Origin: Wurfbainia villosa
Lineage: Eukaryota > Streptophyta > Magnoliopsida > Zingiberales > Zingiberaceae
Direction of reading: 5' to 3'
Length of the DNA: 64,000 nucleotides
Assembly (NCBI GenBank): GCA_025175895.1
Contig: CM046003.1
Coordinates: 47,982,335 to 48,046,334, forward strand
Part shown: in pieces, positions 1 through 11,553 of the stretch
Numbering within the stretch: the first letter of the stretch is position 1
How the letters are laid out: each line of letters begins with the position of its first letter
Notes under the pieces: generated by a model
Databases searched by the model: none
Told to the model about the DNA's origin: nothing
The model's input: only the letters and a program-made list of their open reading frames with translations
Made by a program: the position numbers and the translations under genes

Positions 1-261
1 CTTGGACTTTCCATGCCAAGTACCCATGACTTGGAATTTTCATAATCACATGGTCAACCCTAGTCAACTATCAAAGTCTCCCTCGAGTCAAACTCGAGTC
101 CAGTTAAACATAACCCGGATTGATTGTATAAGCAATCTCCCCAAAACATCAACAGACATTAATGTCAAACATCAATGTCAACTTACTTTGTCAAACATCA
201 AAACATCTCTCGAGTCAAACTCGAGTCTGGTCAATTGTGACCTGGGCTAATTGCACCAACA
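1..261 (-). repeat. G1 3' LTR, partial
   Basis: On the minus strand it begins TGTTGGTGCAATTAGCCC at 261 and runs out of the window. It matches 5159-5419 almost base for base. It ends next to the polypurine tract, which marks it as the 3' LTR. Confidence 0.9.
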
Positions 262-275
262 ATCTCCCCCTTTTT
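262..275 (-). promoter_or_regulatory. G1 polypurine tract
   Basis: On the minus strand this reads AAAAAGGGGGAGAT and directly abuts the LTR start, the expected place for plus-strand DNA priming. The same 14 bases precede the 3' LTRs of G2, G6 and S1. A second copy of the core lies at 355-367. Confidence 0.85.
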
Positions 276-2078
276 GATGTTTGACAAAACAAACCTTGAG
301 TTAGGCCCCTAACTCAAATTCCCTTACCAATTTTCCAAATTGGTAATTTAATGTTCTCCCCCTTTTTGACATACATCAAAAAGGTTATCTCTCCAAGGAG
401 GTCAATGTCTCATGTCCCAATGAGATCTTACAATCTCCTCCTTGATCCAAAAATACCTAGGATGCCTACCATCTTCCTAGTGATAAGTCCCATATCACTC
501 AAGAGAGGCAATCCTATCCACTCTCCCAATTTCCAAATTGGGTCTCTCAAAATCCCATCAATTTTTCCAATTGATGTTCTTCTCCCAATAACTTCTCCCC
601 ATTAAGAAGAGAAAAACATATCCATCATCCCATGGCTTGCTCCCCCTTGACCATTACACCAACAATATCCTTGGGAAGTCCCTAAGCCAATAGGAACTCT
701 AAACCATCAAAGATAAGGTTAGAAATTCAACATTGAACTTTCCAACACATTAAATTTGATACAAACCCTAAACAACTCTCCTAATCTATATCCAATGGAT
801 TTTCACCCTTTATAATGCTTCCCAAAGCATATCTTAAAGTTAGGAGTGGTTAGGGACCTTAACCACAGCTGAACACGGGCTAAACAAACTTAGTTTTCCC
901 AAAATCAATGATCACATCGATCACTCACATCGATCGTACGCCACCAGGCGATCGATAATCAAATTTTCGAATTTCAGTTATAAGAATCGAATTTCAGAAA
1001 ATCATAAGTAATTCTACGTATATCGAAAAATCACAAAATTTGATACGTATATTACTTATAGTCAATACAATGGGTGAAAAATAATAGAAACATATTTTAC
1101 CCATAAAATAATGAAATTGATACAAAATTCAAAAGTGAAGAAAACTTCTAAGTTTTGGCTCACTTTGTATCAACTTGATCAATTGTGATTGCTATCAAAA
1201 TATATTCTTCACCAAGGTTTTCTAAAATGATTTTAAAATATTTTCAAAATTTTATTTTGGATCAAATTCCTTGAGCTCTATGTACATGACTTGTACACAT
1301 GCTCTCCCAATGATCCATTACTCATATAAGATGAGTGTGAGTTCATCTAGATGCAAAAACTATGCACCTTGAACTTAACTCATATCCTAGCATCTCACAT
1401 GTATTTAGGGTGTATAAATACATACATGTCAATGTGATGTGAGATGTGGGTTTTGTTCTCCCTAATCTAGGGTTTCATGCATTTTCTAAGGCAACTCTAC
1501 TTGATTCCCTTATACATGGGACTTCAAGTCATGCCAATTGTCCTTAACTCAATTTTAATCAAATGCATGAATGATTATGACATTAATGATGATATAAATA
1601 AGCATATGCTCATAATCATGATGTCATGGCATAATATGAAATCTAAAAACACATGACATTAATCTAAAACCTAAGCATAATCATGACATATAAAATGATT
1701 AAAAGTAAACATGATGTCATGACATGACATATGACAATAAAAGCATGACATATAAAATATATAGGTATAGTAATACCTAAATTTTAATATTAATTGCCAT
1801 TTGATGGGATTAAGTTCATTTTGCCATATTAACCTAAATTCTCCCAAATGTGCCAAAAACCCAAAATGACACACTAAGACCTTTAAATCTAAATTGTGTC
1901 AATTTGATCATTTTATCAAACTTCTCAAAATATATTGGCACATCCTAAAATATTTTAGGATTAGAAATCAAGCCTATTTCCAAGATATCCATAACCTTGA
2001 AAATAACCTAAAATATCACCTTTTCCATGGTTGAGTTAACTACCCATCCAATCAAGGTTGGCACACCATAAACCCATC
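276..2078 (-). other. G1 3' untranslated region with conserved hairpins
   Basis: No supported gene in 1.8 kb. It holds two adjacent hairpins (296-317, arms TTGAGTTAG/CTAACTCAA; 324-346, arms TTACCAA/TTGGTAA), a second polypurine tract (355-367), a stem with arms CATCTCACAT (1391-1400) and ATGTGAGATG (1437-1446), and AT-rich stretches with repeated CATGACAT words (about 1570-1760). Corresponding parts occur at matching places in G2 and G6. Short open frames here (for example 1671-1874) are not supported as genes. Confidence 0.7.
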
Positions 2079-3806
2079 TTAGTGTGAATCAATCATGATC
2101 CTAGGAACCCAAAATCTATTTGAGCTCATTGGGTTAATTAGGTATTCCTTAGGGATAACCTCCCTAGATACCTTCCTAATGACCCTCCTAGGCTTATTAG
2201 CCTTAGTCATGGTGGTCTTGCCTAGGTTGACTCTAGGGGTAACTCCCCTTGCAACCTTCTTAGTGGCCACCCTAGGTTTCCTAGAAACCCTATCCACTAG
2301 GCACTTACCATGGTTACTCTTAGGGATAACTTCCCTAGTAACCTTGGTTTTCCTAGGTTTAGTTCCATAATCAAATGGAACATTGTGATAGGTTTCCTTG
2401 GGCTTAGATTTGCCCTTGGACGAATCTAGTTTCTTAGGTCTTGATTTTTGACCATTTGACCCTAGGCTTTGACTTCTAGACCCCAAATGTTGACCTCTTG
2501 ACCCTTGAAATTGTTTTTTCATTTTTGCAAGGGTCTTCTCCATCTTTTCAAGCCTTGACCTCAAGACTTGATTTTCCTTTTCTAATTGCCTAATTTTTGA
2601 ATTTTTAGTTAATCCTTAGGCATGGGTCTCCCTAGGCATATGCCTAGTCCATTTGGGATTGAGACCTAGATGCTCTTGTACCTTTCTAATGGTCTCCCTA
2701 GGTAGGATTTGTCTAGACTTGTTTGACCTAGGGTTGTCCTTAGATGAGATATTTTTAGGGACATTAGTCCCAAATTTCTCCTTATTTCCTAAGTGGACAT
2801 TCTTAGCTCCTAAACAAAAATATTTATTGCTCCTAGCATGCTTTTCATGATAAATAGCAAGTGAATTGAAATTCCTAGCATGCTTTTGTCTATTAACTAA
2901 AGAAAGAGCATTATTAAAATATACCTTATAGTTTGCCTTAGTGGCTCCCCCTACTTGTGATGCTCCCCTTTGCCCCTTCTTCTCCCCCTTCGGGCATTGA
3001 CTCCGGTAATGACCCGGTAGTCGGCATTTGAAGCAAATGACTTGCTCCTTGCTTTTGATATTTGGGGAACCAACATCCTTGATCTTTGGTGCCGATGGAG
3101 CTTTCTTGATCCTTTTAGGACACTTACTCTTGTAGTGTCCTTGCTCCCTACACTCAAAGCATATAATATGATTTTTGTTTAAAACTAAATTACTTGAGTT
3201 ACCTAGTTCGGTGGTGAGGGTCTCTTGATTCTTTTCTTCCTCTCGACCGGATGTGGACGACTCCTCTTGTTGCTCCGGTGTTGATGATGCTCTAATCTCC
3301 TCCTCAATCCTAGAAGTGGATGCTTCTTCCACTTCCTCCACCGATCCGGAAGTTGACTCCCTATCAACTTCCGACTCCTCAAGCTCTTTAGATGGCGATG
3401 TGCTTGCTTGAGCTTGAGAGGGTGAGCACTCCTCTTCTTCTTCTTCTTCTTGGACCGATGATGAGTTTTCATGGAGCTTTGCCACTTGGCTCCATAACTC
3501 CATAGCATCTACATAATTACCTAACATAAACAAGATATTATTAGGCATTAAATCAATTAAAAAATTTATCACCTTATCATTTTTCTCGGATGCTTGGAAT
3601 TGCTCTTTGGTCCATCTCTTCTTTTTGAGGAAACCACCTCTTGGTCCTCTTGGATATTCAAATCCATCCATTAAAATGGACCACTCCTCAAAATTCTTCA
3701 TCATCAAGAAATCTTCAACCCTTCTCTTCCAAGAATTGAAGCCTTCTCGTCCATAGAAAGAATAGGGAATTGGGGTGTTGATATCCCATCCCAATTATTC
3801 TTCCAT
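2079..3806 (-). pseudogene. gag: G1 gag-like protein with two CCHC zinc knuckles, nonsense-damaged
   Basis: Copia-type Gag, the nucleocapsid/capsid-like protein that would package element RNA. The ATG at 3806 is followed two codons later by TAA (3797-3795); the frame then continues as LGWDINTP... to 2079, about 570 codons. Visible parts in order: an N-terminal region resembling the start of the UBN2/DUF4219 Gag domain (FYGREGFNSWKRRVEDFL), an acidic Ser/Glu-rich linker, two zinc knuckles (CFECREQGHYKSKC and CFKCRLPGHYRSQC, both CX2CX4HX4C), a short coiled-coil-like stretch (LRSRLEKMEKTL) and a basic C-terminus ending near SSNRFWVPRIMIDSH. A second stop, TAA at 2616-2618, sits where G6 has CAA, so it is a C-to-T change. 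No pol frame follows. Apart from the stops the frame is unbroken, so decay is recent. Confidence 0.85.
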
Positions 3807-3865
3807 CTTCACCCTCTAGCTTCTTTGTCTTAGCTCCCAGCGGTCAGTCCGTAGAAGAGCCCCGG

Positions 3866-3877
3866 GCTCTGATACCA
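3866..3877 (-). promoter_or_regulatory. G1 primer binding site (tRNA-iMet type)
   Basis: TGGTATCAGAGC on the minus strand, two bases inside the 5' LTR end. This is the standard plant copia site complementary to the 3' end of initiator tRNA-Met. Confidence 0.9.
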
Positions 3878-3879
3878 AT

Positions 3880-5419
3880 TGTAGAAGATTTGAGGCCGCT
3901 AGAGGGGGGGGGGGTGAATAGCGTCGTGTTATACGTCGATGGAATGTATTCGCGTTCGTCTCTACAAAACTCGTTATGCGCAGCGGAATAAAAATAGTAA
4001 TAACGAAAAGAAAGACAAACACGCAAACACAAGTATTTAATGTGGTTCGGAACCTTAAGGTTCCTACTCCACGGATCGAGCTCTATGAGCTCTAGTGATG
4101 CACACACAACCACTAATAAACACTCCTTCTCGGAACAATCTGGAGGCGGAGAAACCTCGTACAATATGATTACAATAATAATCAAAAAGCTACAAGCAAA
4201 TACAACATGAATACAACAAAAGAAATACAAAGGAAACTTTACAATCGATCTTTTGAGAGCTTGCTTGTTTGGTTGGTTGAGTGGCACTTGGAGACCTTGA
4301 ATTGCAGCAATAATTCGCCCCAAGAACTCCTCAAAGAACCATGTCTTTTTCCTCCATCACGAGCTCCTTTTAAAGCTTCAACCTGTGCTGGAAAAAGTCG
4401 ATCAGTCGACTGATCGGGACCATCAGTCGACTGATGCCACTGTTGTCGTGAGACAACGGCTAGATCCACGCTGGATATGTCCAACGGATCCATCATCAGT
4501 CGACTGATGATACCCATCAGTCGACTGATGGAGCCTTCACTCGACCAGTCGAGTTTGGACTCCATTTTGTGTCCGATTTCACGAGCACCAGTCGACTGAT
4601 CACAAGATCAGTTGACTGCTCAGCCCATTAGTCGACTGTCCACCTAAGACAGTCGACTGCTAGAGCAATTCTCACGGTCAAAGCCTAGTTGACTCAGTCC
4701 AGTCGACTACCACATGGCACCAGTCGACTGACACACCTCAAACATGAGGTTTTAGCCCAAGTATGGTGCCCCCATACTTGCTAGACCACCCTTAGCCTAG
4801 ACCTAAGCCTTCTAGCCACCTCCATCAGCCTTACGCCTCTCGAATCCCTCCAAGTCATCCATGACTTATTCATCCATCGCGCTAGCCTTCAGGTGCTTCC
4901 ATCGGCTATGTCATGCTAATGGTGTCTACACCGCCAAGGCACATTAGACTTACGGTGCCAAGACTCCGCTTGGACTTTACGCCGCCAAACATTGGACTTA
5001 TGCTGCCAAGACTCCCGCTTGGACTTTACGCTGCCAATATCAAACCCTTTGGATTTCTCAAATGCCAAGACTCAAGCTTGGACTTTCCCTTGCCAACCCA
5101 TGTTGGACTTTCTATGCCAAGACCCATGCTTGGACTTTCCCAAATGCCAAGTGTCCCACTTGGACTTTCCATGCCAAGTACCCATGACTTGGAATTTTCA
5201 TAATCACATGGTCAACCCTAGTCAACTATCAAAGTCTCCCTCGAGTCAAACTCGAGTCCAGTTAAACATAACCCGGATTGATTGTATAAACAATCTCCCC
5301 AAAACATCAACAGACATTAATGTCAAACATCAGTGTTAACTTACTTTGTCAAACATCAAAACATCTCTCGAGTCAAACTCGAGTCTGGTCAATCGTGACC
5401 TGGGCCGATTGCACCAATA
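3880..5419 (-). repeat. G1 5' LTR (about 1.54 kb)
   Basis: On the minus strand it starts TTGGTGCAATCGGCCC (the terminal TG has become TA) and ends TCTACA. Along the element strand it has an array of CCAAG...CTTGG units (5200-4930), an array of CAGTCGACTG palindromes (4735-4395), the quasi-hairpin GCCGTTGTCTCACGACAAC (near 4440-4460) and the family end motif TATTCACCCCCCCC with a long homopolymer (3904-3913). Open frames across it come from the repeats and are not genes. Confidence 0.87.
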
Positions 5420-5590
5420 GGCTAGCGTATGGATGAACAAGTCATGGATGACTTGGAGGGATCCGATAGGCGTGAGGCTGACGGAGGTGGCTAGAAGGCT
5501 TTGGTCTAGGCTATGGGTAGTCTAGCAAGTATGAGGGCATCATACTTGTTGTTAAAATCTCATGGATGAGTTTATCAGTCGACTGGGACT
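5420..5590 (+). repeat. G2 5' LTR, part 1
   Basis: Matches the 3' LTR from about 17838 (GGCTAGCGTATGGATGAA) onward and stops at GGGACT, where A1 begins. The LTR resumes at 12924. Confidence 0.85.
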
Positions 5591-6960
5591 TGATGCGCAC
5601 GGACACGACCTCAAATCTCACGACAGATACCGTCGAGGAGTCAAAGCGCACGCTCGCGCTAAACGCCCGCAAGTGCACGAATGTGGTCAAGTAATAAAGA
5701 TTATCGATCCCACAGGGACTGGGATTCGAATACCAATGTACTCAGTGGTTATAATTGTTCGAACGCGATCTCTAAGAGGTTTCGGTTGGTGAAGGCTATA
5801 GGTGGACTTTACTCTGTACGGTGTCACACGGAGGAGAAAAGGAGTGTGCCTAGGTCTTCAAAGGTGATTCTAGGACTTCGGTTTCGCTTGTGTATCACAG
5901 AGCAATGTTGTCAATTGGCGTTGTCTAGATGTTTACCTATGATTTTGTGGAAGGGACATCATACACTCTCCCGCAGAGACACCGCATTCATCAGGAGCTA
6001 TCTCCGCCTAAAAGAACGGGATAGACGATACGAGGATGTCAAATCAATCCCTATAGTGGACCGTTTCAGATTCCACTGCACCCTTCTCCCCGCAGTTGCA
6101 GGAGATCAGATTTACTTCTAGGTTCCTTAATCAAACCTCCTAAATTTTAGATTGCGAGGGTTGTCACCCCTCGTATCGCCTAAGCACAGCGAAAAGAAAG
6201 CCAAATACGCATAGATATAGTAAAGAGCAACTACCAATTATCAAATCAAACTCATATGCAGAATTTAACGTGAACCAACATTGTTTATGTACACAAGCTA
6301 CTTCCTAATCCTAGAATCGAAAGTACTACTCCATGTATACGAAGGAAGAATCACAAAGCATGTCTAGGATTGAATACATAATGAATGAAACACAGAAATG
6401 GAGATATACAATGCTTCCGTGATCTTCTCTCCGACATTGTGTTGCAAGGTGTGGACCTCCGGCGGCGTTCCTCCTCCCCATTGCGAGTTACCGAAGCTTG
6501 TTAGGGCTTCGGTGTGTCGTCCTAGTCGTCGTGCCTCTCCCCTAGGGTTTGGGCAGAGCCATCCTTATATAGACATCGCCTCGGACCACTACAAAACTCG
6601 GAAAAAGCCCTAGTCATGCAAATCCATCGGGGTGCCACACGGTCATGTTTTTCCACACGGCCAGGCCGTGTGTGGCCCTGGAGTGCTGCTCTCGCCCATT
6701 GGACACGGTCGTGGGAATCCCCACGCCCTGGCTGTGTCCCTCTCTACGTCTAGCTGCGAAATGTCCTTCTTTTGCTCCGAAAATGTGTCTTTTTCACCCG
6801 AAAAGCTAACCTGCACACAAAAGTACAACAAGCAGACCTCTGAACCAGAAAATAGAAAATGCATGCCAAAATAGAGTAACATATGCATGAAACTAACACA
6901 AAATGCAATGAGATGTGAGTGAAAACAACTCATAAAACCCTATATGTTTTGCTCATATCA
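5591..6960 (-). repeat. A1 3' LTR
   Basis: On the minus strand it starts TGATATGAGCAAAACATA and ends GTGCGCATCA. It is about 95% alike by eye to 11554-12923. A TATA-type motif CTATATAAGG lies at 6574-6565 and a palindromic CACACGG/CCGTGTG stretch at 6652-6672. Open frames inside it are not supported as genes. Confidence 0.92.
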
Positions 6961-6975
6961 CTTCCCCCAGACTTA
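6961..6975 (-). promoter_or_regulatory. A1 polypurine tract
   Basis: TAAGTCTGGGGGAAG on the minus strand, directly upstream of the 3' LTR. A near copy lies at 7875-7890, just after ORF2. Confidence 0.85.
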
Positions 6976-7904
6976 AATCTTTGCTTGTCCTCAAGCAAAC
7001 ATCAGTTCCATGAAATTTCAAAAAGATATTGTTCCATAATTAGCATGTTAACTAAATTTATCAGGTGGTATTTGCAATCAAAGCAAAACAAATATGTTCT
7101 AGAAGTTCACTAAGTTAGCTTCTCGGTCTCGTACTAGGCGAACCATTCTTAGGGGATGCCCGTTCCATGGTGAGTTAAGTCATCACTCCATAGCTTTCCT
7201 AAGGTTTCCGGCTCTTAGGCACTTACCTGCCTAAAGCGAGGGTCATTCCCTAGATCTAGCATAAAGTCTCAAAGGCATGCTCGGTATTGAGAGAAATTGA
7301 TTGGTGTTTTCCCAGTAACCTAACTCGGTCTCAAAGGGGCACCTAGCCATTTCCACCCACGACAACTATTTTTATCCCATATAATCTCTCTCTTTTTTTT
7401 CATTTCTTTTTTTTTCTCTTTTTTTTTCTCTCTTTTATTTTTTTTTCGACTCACTGGGATTTTAATTTTTTCGAATGGGCTTACACAATCCGAGCATCTC
7501 CAGTAACAAAAATGCTAAGCCTAGAGTCACCTGTGGATTCCAAAGTACTAGACTACTGAAGTAAATCATAACTAGGTATGTACTAGATTCTCCCTTTTAG
7601 GATATTTGACATGTGTATGTGCAAAAACAAAGCTAACCAGTGTAAGTCTAGAACATTCAATAGAGCTAATAAAATAAAATACCACAAGATAAATGGAGTT
7701 AAGATACCTATGGGAACAACTCATGCAAGAAATTTTCAAAAATATACTACTGAGGTAGCTTTACAGACAACAAAAATCAAGTACTGAAAGAAACTCAACA
7801 ACTCAGGCATGAATAAATGAAAATACCAGAAAAGAAACTACTGCTAGGAAACAAAACTAAATAAACCTTGGGGTCTCCCCCCTGACTTAAACGAAAATAT
7901 ACCT
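6976..7904 (-). other. A1 3' untranslated region with purine tract and second polypurine motif
   Basis: No gene seen. It contains a roughly 65-base run that is almost pure A/G on the element strand (7383-7447) and, right after the ORF2 stop, TTAAGTCAGGGGGGAG (7890-7875), which copies the 3' polypurine tract. The same arrangement occurs in A2 and A3. Confidence 0.65.
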
Positions 7905-9449
7905 CTAATATGGTAGACGAGGTGGAAAGTCTGGGAGCCTAGGCATCTCTAGATCCTGGGAGAACCTGCTGCTGAGCCACTGATGCCACATATACATGTG
8001 ATCGATCTGGGAGCTGGTGGATGCAACGGCTGCTCGGTGCTCCTCCTCCCTAGCCCACTGCACTTGCTGGGCATGCATGTGTTGTTGGTTCTCCCTCCGG
8101 TAGGCGGCCTCATCCTTATGACGAACAACCTCCTTCTGTAAGTATATGCGGGCCTCATCGTAGAACTCCTCAGCCCACTGGAAATGCTCCCGGAATCCCT
8201 GGAACTCTGCCTGCTGGTAGGTGCTTTGCTCCTCCCATCGCTGCCTCTGTGTCTGCTGCTCAGTGTAAATGTCATCAAGGCGCGATTGGAACTCCGAGAA
8301 ATCATAGGCCGACGTACCTGCATCCTACTCAAAAGTAGAAAAAGGTGGTGTTGCAGGTGTAGGCTCATGTCGGCGTGGACTAGGTGGGCTCCTATGCATG
8401 TGTGGACTGGAGGGAGAGTGATATAAAGGTGGAGATATGGGTGCTGATGTGGATTGTCCCTCATGTGGAGGGGACTCCACTATCATGTCCAAGCGCCAGT
8501 TGGCGCGTATAGCGATGGTGGTACGATCCGGGTCGAGGAGCCTAAGGGTCGTCAGATTTTTCCTTACAAAGCATAAGGAGTCTCCTTCTCTCACTATCAT
8601 TTTCATGGCCATGCATACTCCTAGGTCGATCCTAGGGCTCCCCTCTATACTCTCTAATGCTATGTAATCATACCCCATCCTATGGAAAATGTGGGTAAGT
8701 AGGCCTCCCACATTGATCTCTCCTCGTGTTGCTTTACCCATCTTCACTAAGTGTCTGATGAAGTGGGACCCTACATCGATGCTACTCCTTTCTTGTAGCA
8801 TATCCCATAGGCAAAGCAGCTCGCTAGCTCTAACTACACCGTCACTCTCCCCACGACCAAATATAGTACTGACCATGATACGGTGAAGGTATCGAAAGAC
8901 GGAGTTTTGGAGGCGCGATGCTTTGGCCCTAGAAGGGTCATAAGCGTGCTCCCCCGTCAACTCGGTCCAACATTCCCGAGAGTTGAACTCAATAGGGGTT
9001 CTTCTCTCTCCCCCACTTGGTAAGCCAAAGCATGAGTTCCATTGGTGAAGGGTTCACTCATACTCAATGTTAAAAAGCCTAAAAGTTATCCTACCCTCCT
9101 CGCTCTCTCTACCCGTTAAAATTTCTGCCTCTAAGGAACTCAAAAATTCCAAAACTATCCTAGGGTAGGTTAGGTGCTTTATTCCCATAATCTCTTCCCA
9201 CCCCATTTTTGCAAATAGGGCTTGCATATCTCCCAACAACCCTAAAGATTATAGCAAATCCTCATCTAAGTACCTAGTAGCAGTAAGTTTACGAGTAGAG
9301 AGTATATTATATCTATCTCTTTGTTCATTATTGCGAAAAAGTAGAGTGGGTAGGGTGTTACCCTCCTCCGGAGCTTGAGGGGCATTTTCTCTCCTTGTTC
9401 GTTGCTCCAAGGCACCGGATCAGGGTGCTACAGTCTTGGTCCTCCTCAT
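7905..9449 (-). pseudogene. A1 ORF2: Athila-type 3' ORF of unknown function, nonsense-damaged
   Basis: Frame of about 515 codons from ATG (MRRTK, 9449) to TAG at 7905, with in-frame stops including TGA at 9056-9054 and TAG at 8327-8325. The N-terminal half has a conserved plant retrotransposon pattern (RYLD..L..LG.....LFAKMGWEEIM....TYPRIVLEFLSSL) and the middle runs LLCLWDMLQERSSIDVGSHF. This resembles proteins grouped with ATHILA ORF-1, although the gene lies 3' of protease, where env-like ORFs of Athila elements sit. The C-terminus is Pro/Ser-rich and then a Gln/Arg/Glu-rich, coiled-coil-like tail. I see no clear signal peptide or membrane segment, so an envelope role is not supported. Homologues are at 35468-36976 and 18860-19497. 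Confidence 0.75.
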
Positions 9450-9518
9450 CCTTACTCCTTTTGGCTTCTTTAGAGGTTAAAAATGCTTCTAGATGGTGGG
9501 AAAGACGAAATCACATGG

Positions 9519-10136
9519 CTAGGGCAAGAACTTTCCCAAAATGATGGGCTTCTGGGGATTCGGTCCTGTGTCCAATATGATAAAGTTCGTGGGTATCACG
9601 AAATCCTCAATCATCACAGGCACATGTGGTAGCAGGCCAATGGGCTCTTTAACCGAATCATCCCCCATATGAATACCAAGATTCACGGGTTGGAGCCCGC
9701 TCAGTCTCATCTTCAGATAGTATGCGTAGGGCATCACACTGACTGATGACCCCAAGTCGCATAGCGCTTCGTCGAAGCTCTCCCCATAAATTGAGCAGGG
9801 AAGAACAAATTCACTAGGGTCCTCAAGCTATAATGGAATCTTCTCTTTAAACTTAGCTTGGTCAGGTAGGGTGGAAATCATGGTTGCACACCCCTTGGCG
9901 AATTGGCTACTTTTCTCCACTCCTTCCTCTTTTCCTTGACTCACCGGAGAGGTCTTCACAGGTTGTGACACGGATTTGGCTATCTGGGCCACTTGCATCT
10001 CCAACATCCTGGTATGACTTGCAAGGCCGTCAACGGTGGCCTTTAAGTCTCTGAGTGATTCTTCAGACTTTTAATGTTGGCGATGAAATTCCTCATTGGC
10101 CTTAGTTTGGGTAGCAATGAAGTCCTTCATCATCGC
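9519..10136 (-). pseudogene. A1 aspartic protease region (Gag-Pro C-terminus)
   Basis: Continues the gag frame after a stop at 10139-10137. It shows a Gln/Glu-rich coiled stretch, the retroviral-type protease motif CDLGSSVSVMPYAYY with active-site Asp in DLGSS, and the closing motif PIILGKFLP where ILG-R/K-PFL is usual. Further in-frame stops interrupt the coiled stretch and the segment before the active site. The enzyme would cleave the Gag-Pol polyprotein, but no pol frame follows. It sits about 70 bases upstream of ORF2. Confidence 0.78.
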
Positions 10137-11288
10137 CTAGTCCGACTTCGTGATCACGCCATTGCCCATTTCGCCCACGCCTATACCTGATGGTTGGGAG
10201 TTTCCTGAGTTATTCTTATAGGAGAAATTCAGGTGATTCCTCCATCTGGGATTATAAGTATTGGAGTATGGGTTGTGGGGCCTTTGGTCATAGTCCCCAA
10301 TCGCGTCACAATGCTCAATCTGCTCGTCTGAGGTCCCTGGCCCTCCATAGTGGTCCTCTTGATACGCTACCGCTCCCTCTCCAAAATCAATGGCCGCGCA
10401 TGCAAATGAAGGATTTAAAGATTCAAACCATCTGCTGAGCGCATCCATCCTTGCTGAAACGTGGTCCATGGAGTTGACAGTGTATCGTCCTGCTGCAGGT
10501 GTAGGCTGACCATGTTCAGAAGCCCATTGATGGTGGTTCTGAGCCACCTCTTCGATAAGCTCTTCCACTTCCTCTATGGTCTTATTCATCAGTACTCCTC
10601 CTACGGTAGAATCTAGGGATATTTTTGTGGCGTAAGCGATCCCATTATAGAAAATATGGATCACCAGCCACCTCTCTAGTCCGTGGTGGGGGCATTGGTA
10701 GAGTAGCCCCTTGTAGCGATCCCAAGCTTCGAATAAGGACTCCCCCTCCTTCTGGAGAAAGCTCGTGATAAGATGGCGCATGTGAGCAGTCTTACTTGGT
10801 GGGAAGTATTTATTCAAAAATTGATGCTCACACTGCTCCCATGTGGTGATGCTGTCAGAAGGTAGGGAGTGAACCCATGCCTTAGCCTTATCCCGTAGTG
10901 AAAACAGGAACAGGCTCAGGCGGATCACGTCAGAAGGGACTCCGTTCATTTTCATCTTCGAACAGATTTCAAGAAATTTCTCGAGGTGCCGGTTTGGGTC
11001 TTCAGTCGCAGCTCCCCCGAATTGGCTCTGTTGGACCATATGTATAAGTGTCGACTTCAACTCAAAGTTATTCGCCGAAATAGATGGTCCAGCTATACTC
11101 AGCCTGAATCCTCTAGCGCTAGGTGCTGCGTAGTCCCGCAGAGATTGACTACCTATGTTCACCTCGGATGCAGCTTGATCCTCCATCTTTCGTTGTTTTG
11201 CTCTCCGATGGTGAAAAGTTCGCTCAATTTCTAAGTCAATCGGAATTAGACCTTCTGACCCTAATCGTCTAAGCATACGATGAACCAT
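10137..11288 (-). pseudogene. gag: A1 Athila-type Gag (retrotrans_gag domain)
   Basis: Open for 383 codons. The core (about residues 80-240) has the Athila/plant gypsy Gag pattern: EDPNRHLEKFLEIC, KAWVHSLPSDSITTWEQ, FFPPSKTAHMRHLI-type sequence (here KYFPPSKTAHMRHL), EAWDRYKGLLYQCPHHGL and IFYNGI. The C-terminal part is Asn/Tyr-rich (YNPRWRNHLNFSY) and no CCHC knuckle is visible. The frame closes at a TAG where the related A2 copy reads on, so it is probably a truncated Gag-Pro polyprotein. The primer site and 5' LTR lie about 240 bases upstream. Confidence 0.88.
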
Positions 11289-11529
11289 ACCACAAAGTTA
11301 AGAGTGCTAATCTAATTCTAAAAGCAGAAAATAAATTAATCTAGCAAATAAAAATCTAAGATGCAATGAGTAAATAGGAAACTACTACTAAAAATAAAAA
11401 CTAAATCTAAATATGGAAAATAAAACTAAAGCAAATAAAGTAAACTAGGAAGAAAATAAAGCAAACAAATAATCTAATTCTAAGTCTGATTCAATTTACC
11501 ACTGTTCAATTTGATATCAAATCGATCAG

Positions 11530-11547
11530 TCCCCAGTAACGGTGCCA
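11530..11547 (-). promoter_or_regulatory. A1 primer binding site (tRNA-Asp type, diverged)
   Basis: TGGCACCGTTACTGGGGA on the minus strand differs at about three positions from the Athila-type site TGGCGCCGTTGCCGGGGA, complementary to plant tRNA-Asp. It lies six bases inside the 5' LTR. Confidence 0.75.
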
Positions 11548-11553
11548 AAAACT

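Larger units (their letters stand above)
1..5419 (-). mobile_element. G1: gag-only copia-like LTR retrotransposon (3' LTR cut by window edge)
   Basis: Element on the minus strand. From right to left it has a 5' LTR (3880-5419), a tRNA-Met primer site, a gag reading frame (3806-2079), a 1.8 kb untranslated region, a polypurine tract (262-275) and the first 261 bases of the 3' LTR. The two LTR copies that can be compared (1-261 and about 5159-5419) differ at roughly 7 of 261 positions, mostly transitions, so the insertion is fairly young. No protease, integrase or reverse transcriptase reading frame lies between gag and the polypurine tract. The right edge abuts an internal part of the G2 5' LTR, which fits insertion of G1 into that LTR. 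The other edge and any target duplication lie outside the window. Confidence 0.88.

Noticed and set aside
2095..2370. Plus-strand frame of hydrophobic Leu/Thr/Gly repeats opposite G1 gag (similar at 15240-15521 and 58847-59044)
   Set aside because: It is the antisense shadow of the basic Lys/Arg-rich gag C-terminus; hydrophobicity comes from complementing Lys/Arg codons.
4395..4735. CRISPR-like regularly spaced repeats
   Set aside because: The CAGTCGACTG words are short, unevenly spaced palindromes inside plant LTRs; there are no spacers of constant length and no cas genes.
4913..5339. Open frames rich in Leu/Pro/Trp (also 17350-17812, 31229-31588, 52180-52635, 54449-54819, 55945-56402, 61184-61664, 62671-63117)
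   Set aside because: They are translations of the CCAAG...CTTGG LTR arrays in several frames and both strands; the repeat gives periodic pseudo-proteins with no start signals or conserved frame.
5562..6121. Plus-strand frames in the A1 and A2 LTRs (also 11749-12084, 33514-33735, 48618-49229)
   Set aside because: They run antisense through LTR sequence and recur only because the LTRs are duplicated.
7949..8464. Minus-strand frame in A1 rich in His/Ser/Arg (similar at 19067-19492)
   Set aside because: Out of frame with ORF2, which can be followed through the same bases by alignment with A2 and A3.
9054..9239. Envelope protein claim for Athila ORF2
   Set aside because: The position fits env-like ORFs of Athila, but I see no signal peptide, membrane segment or fusion motif, so only a position-based label is justified.
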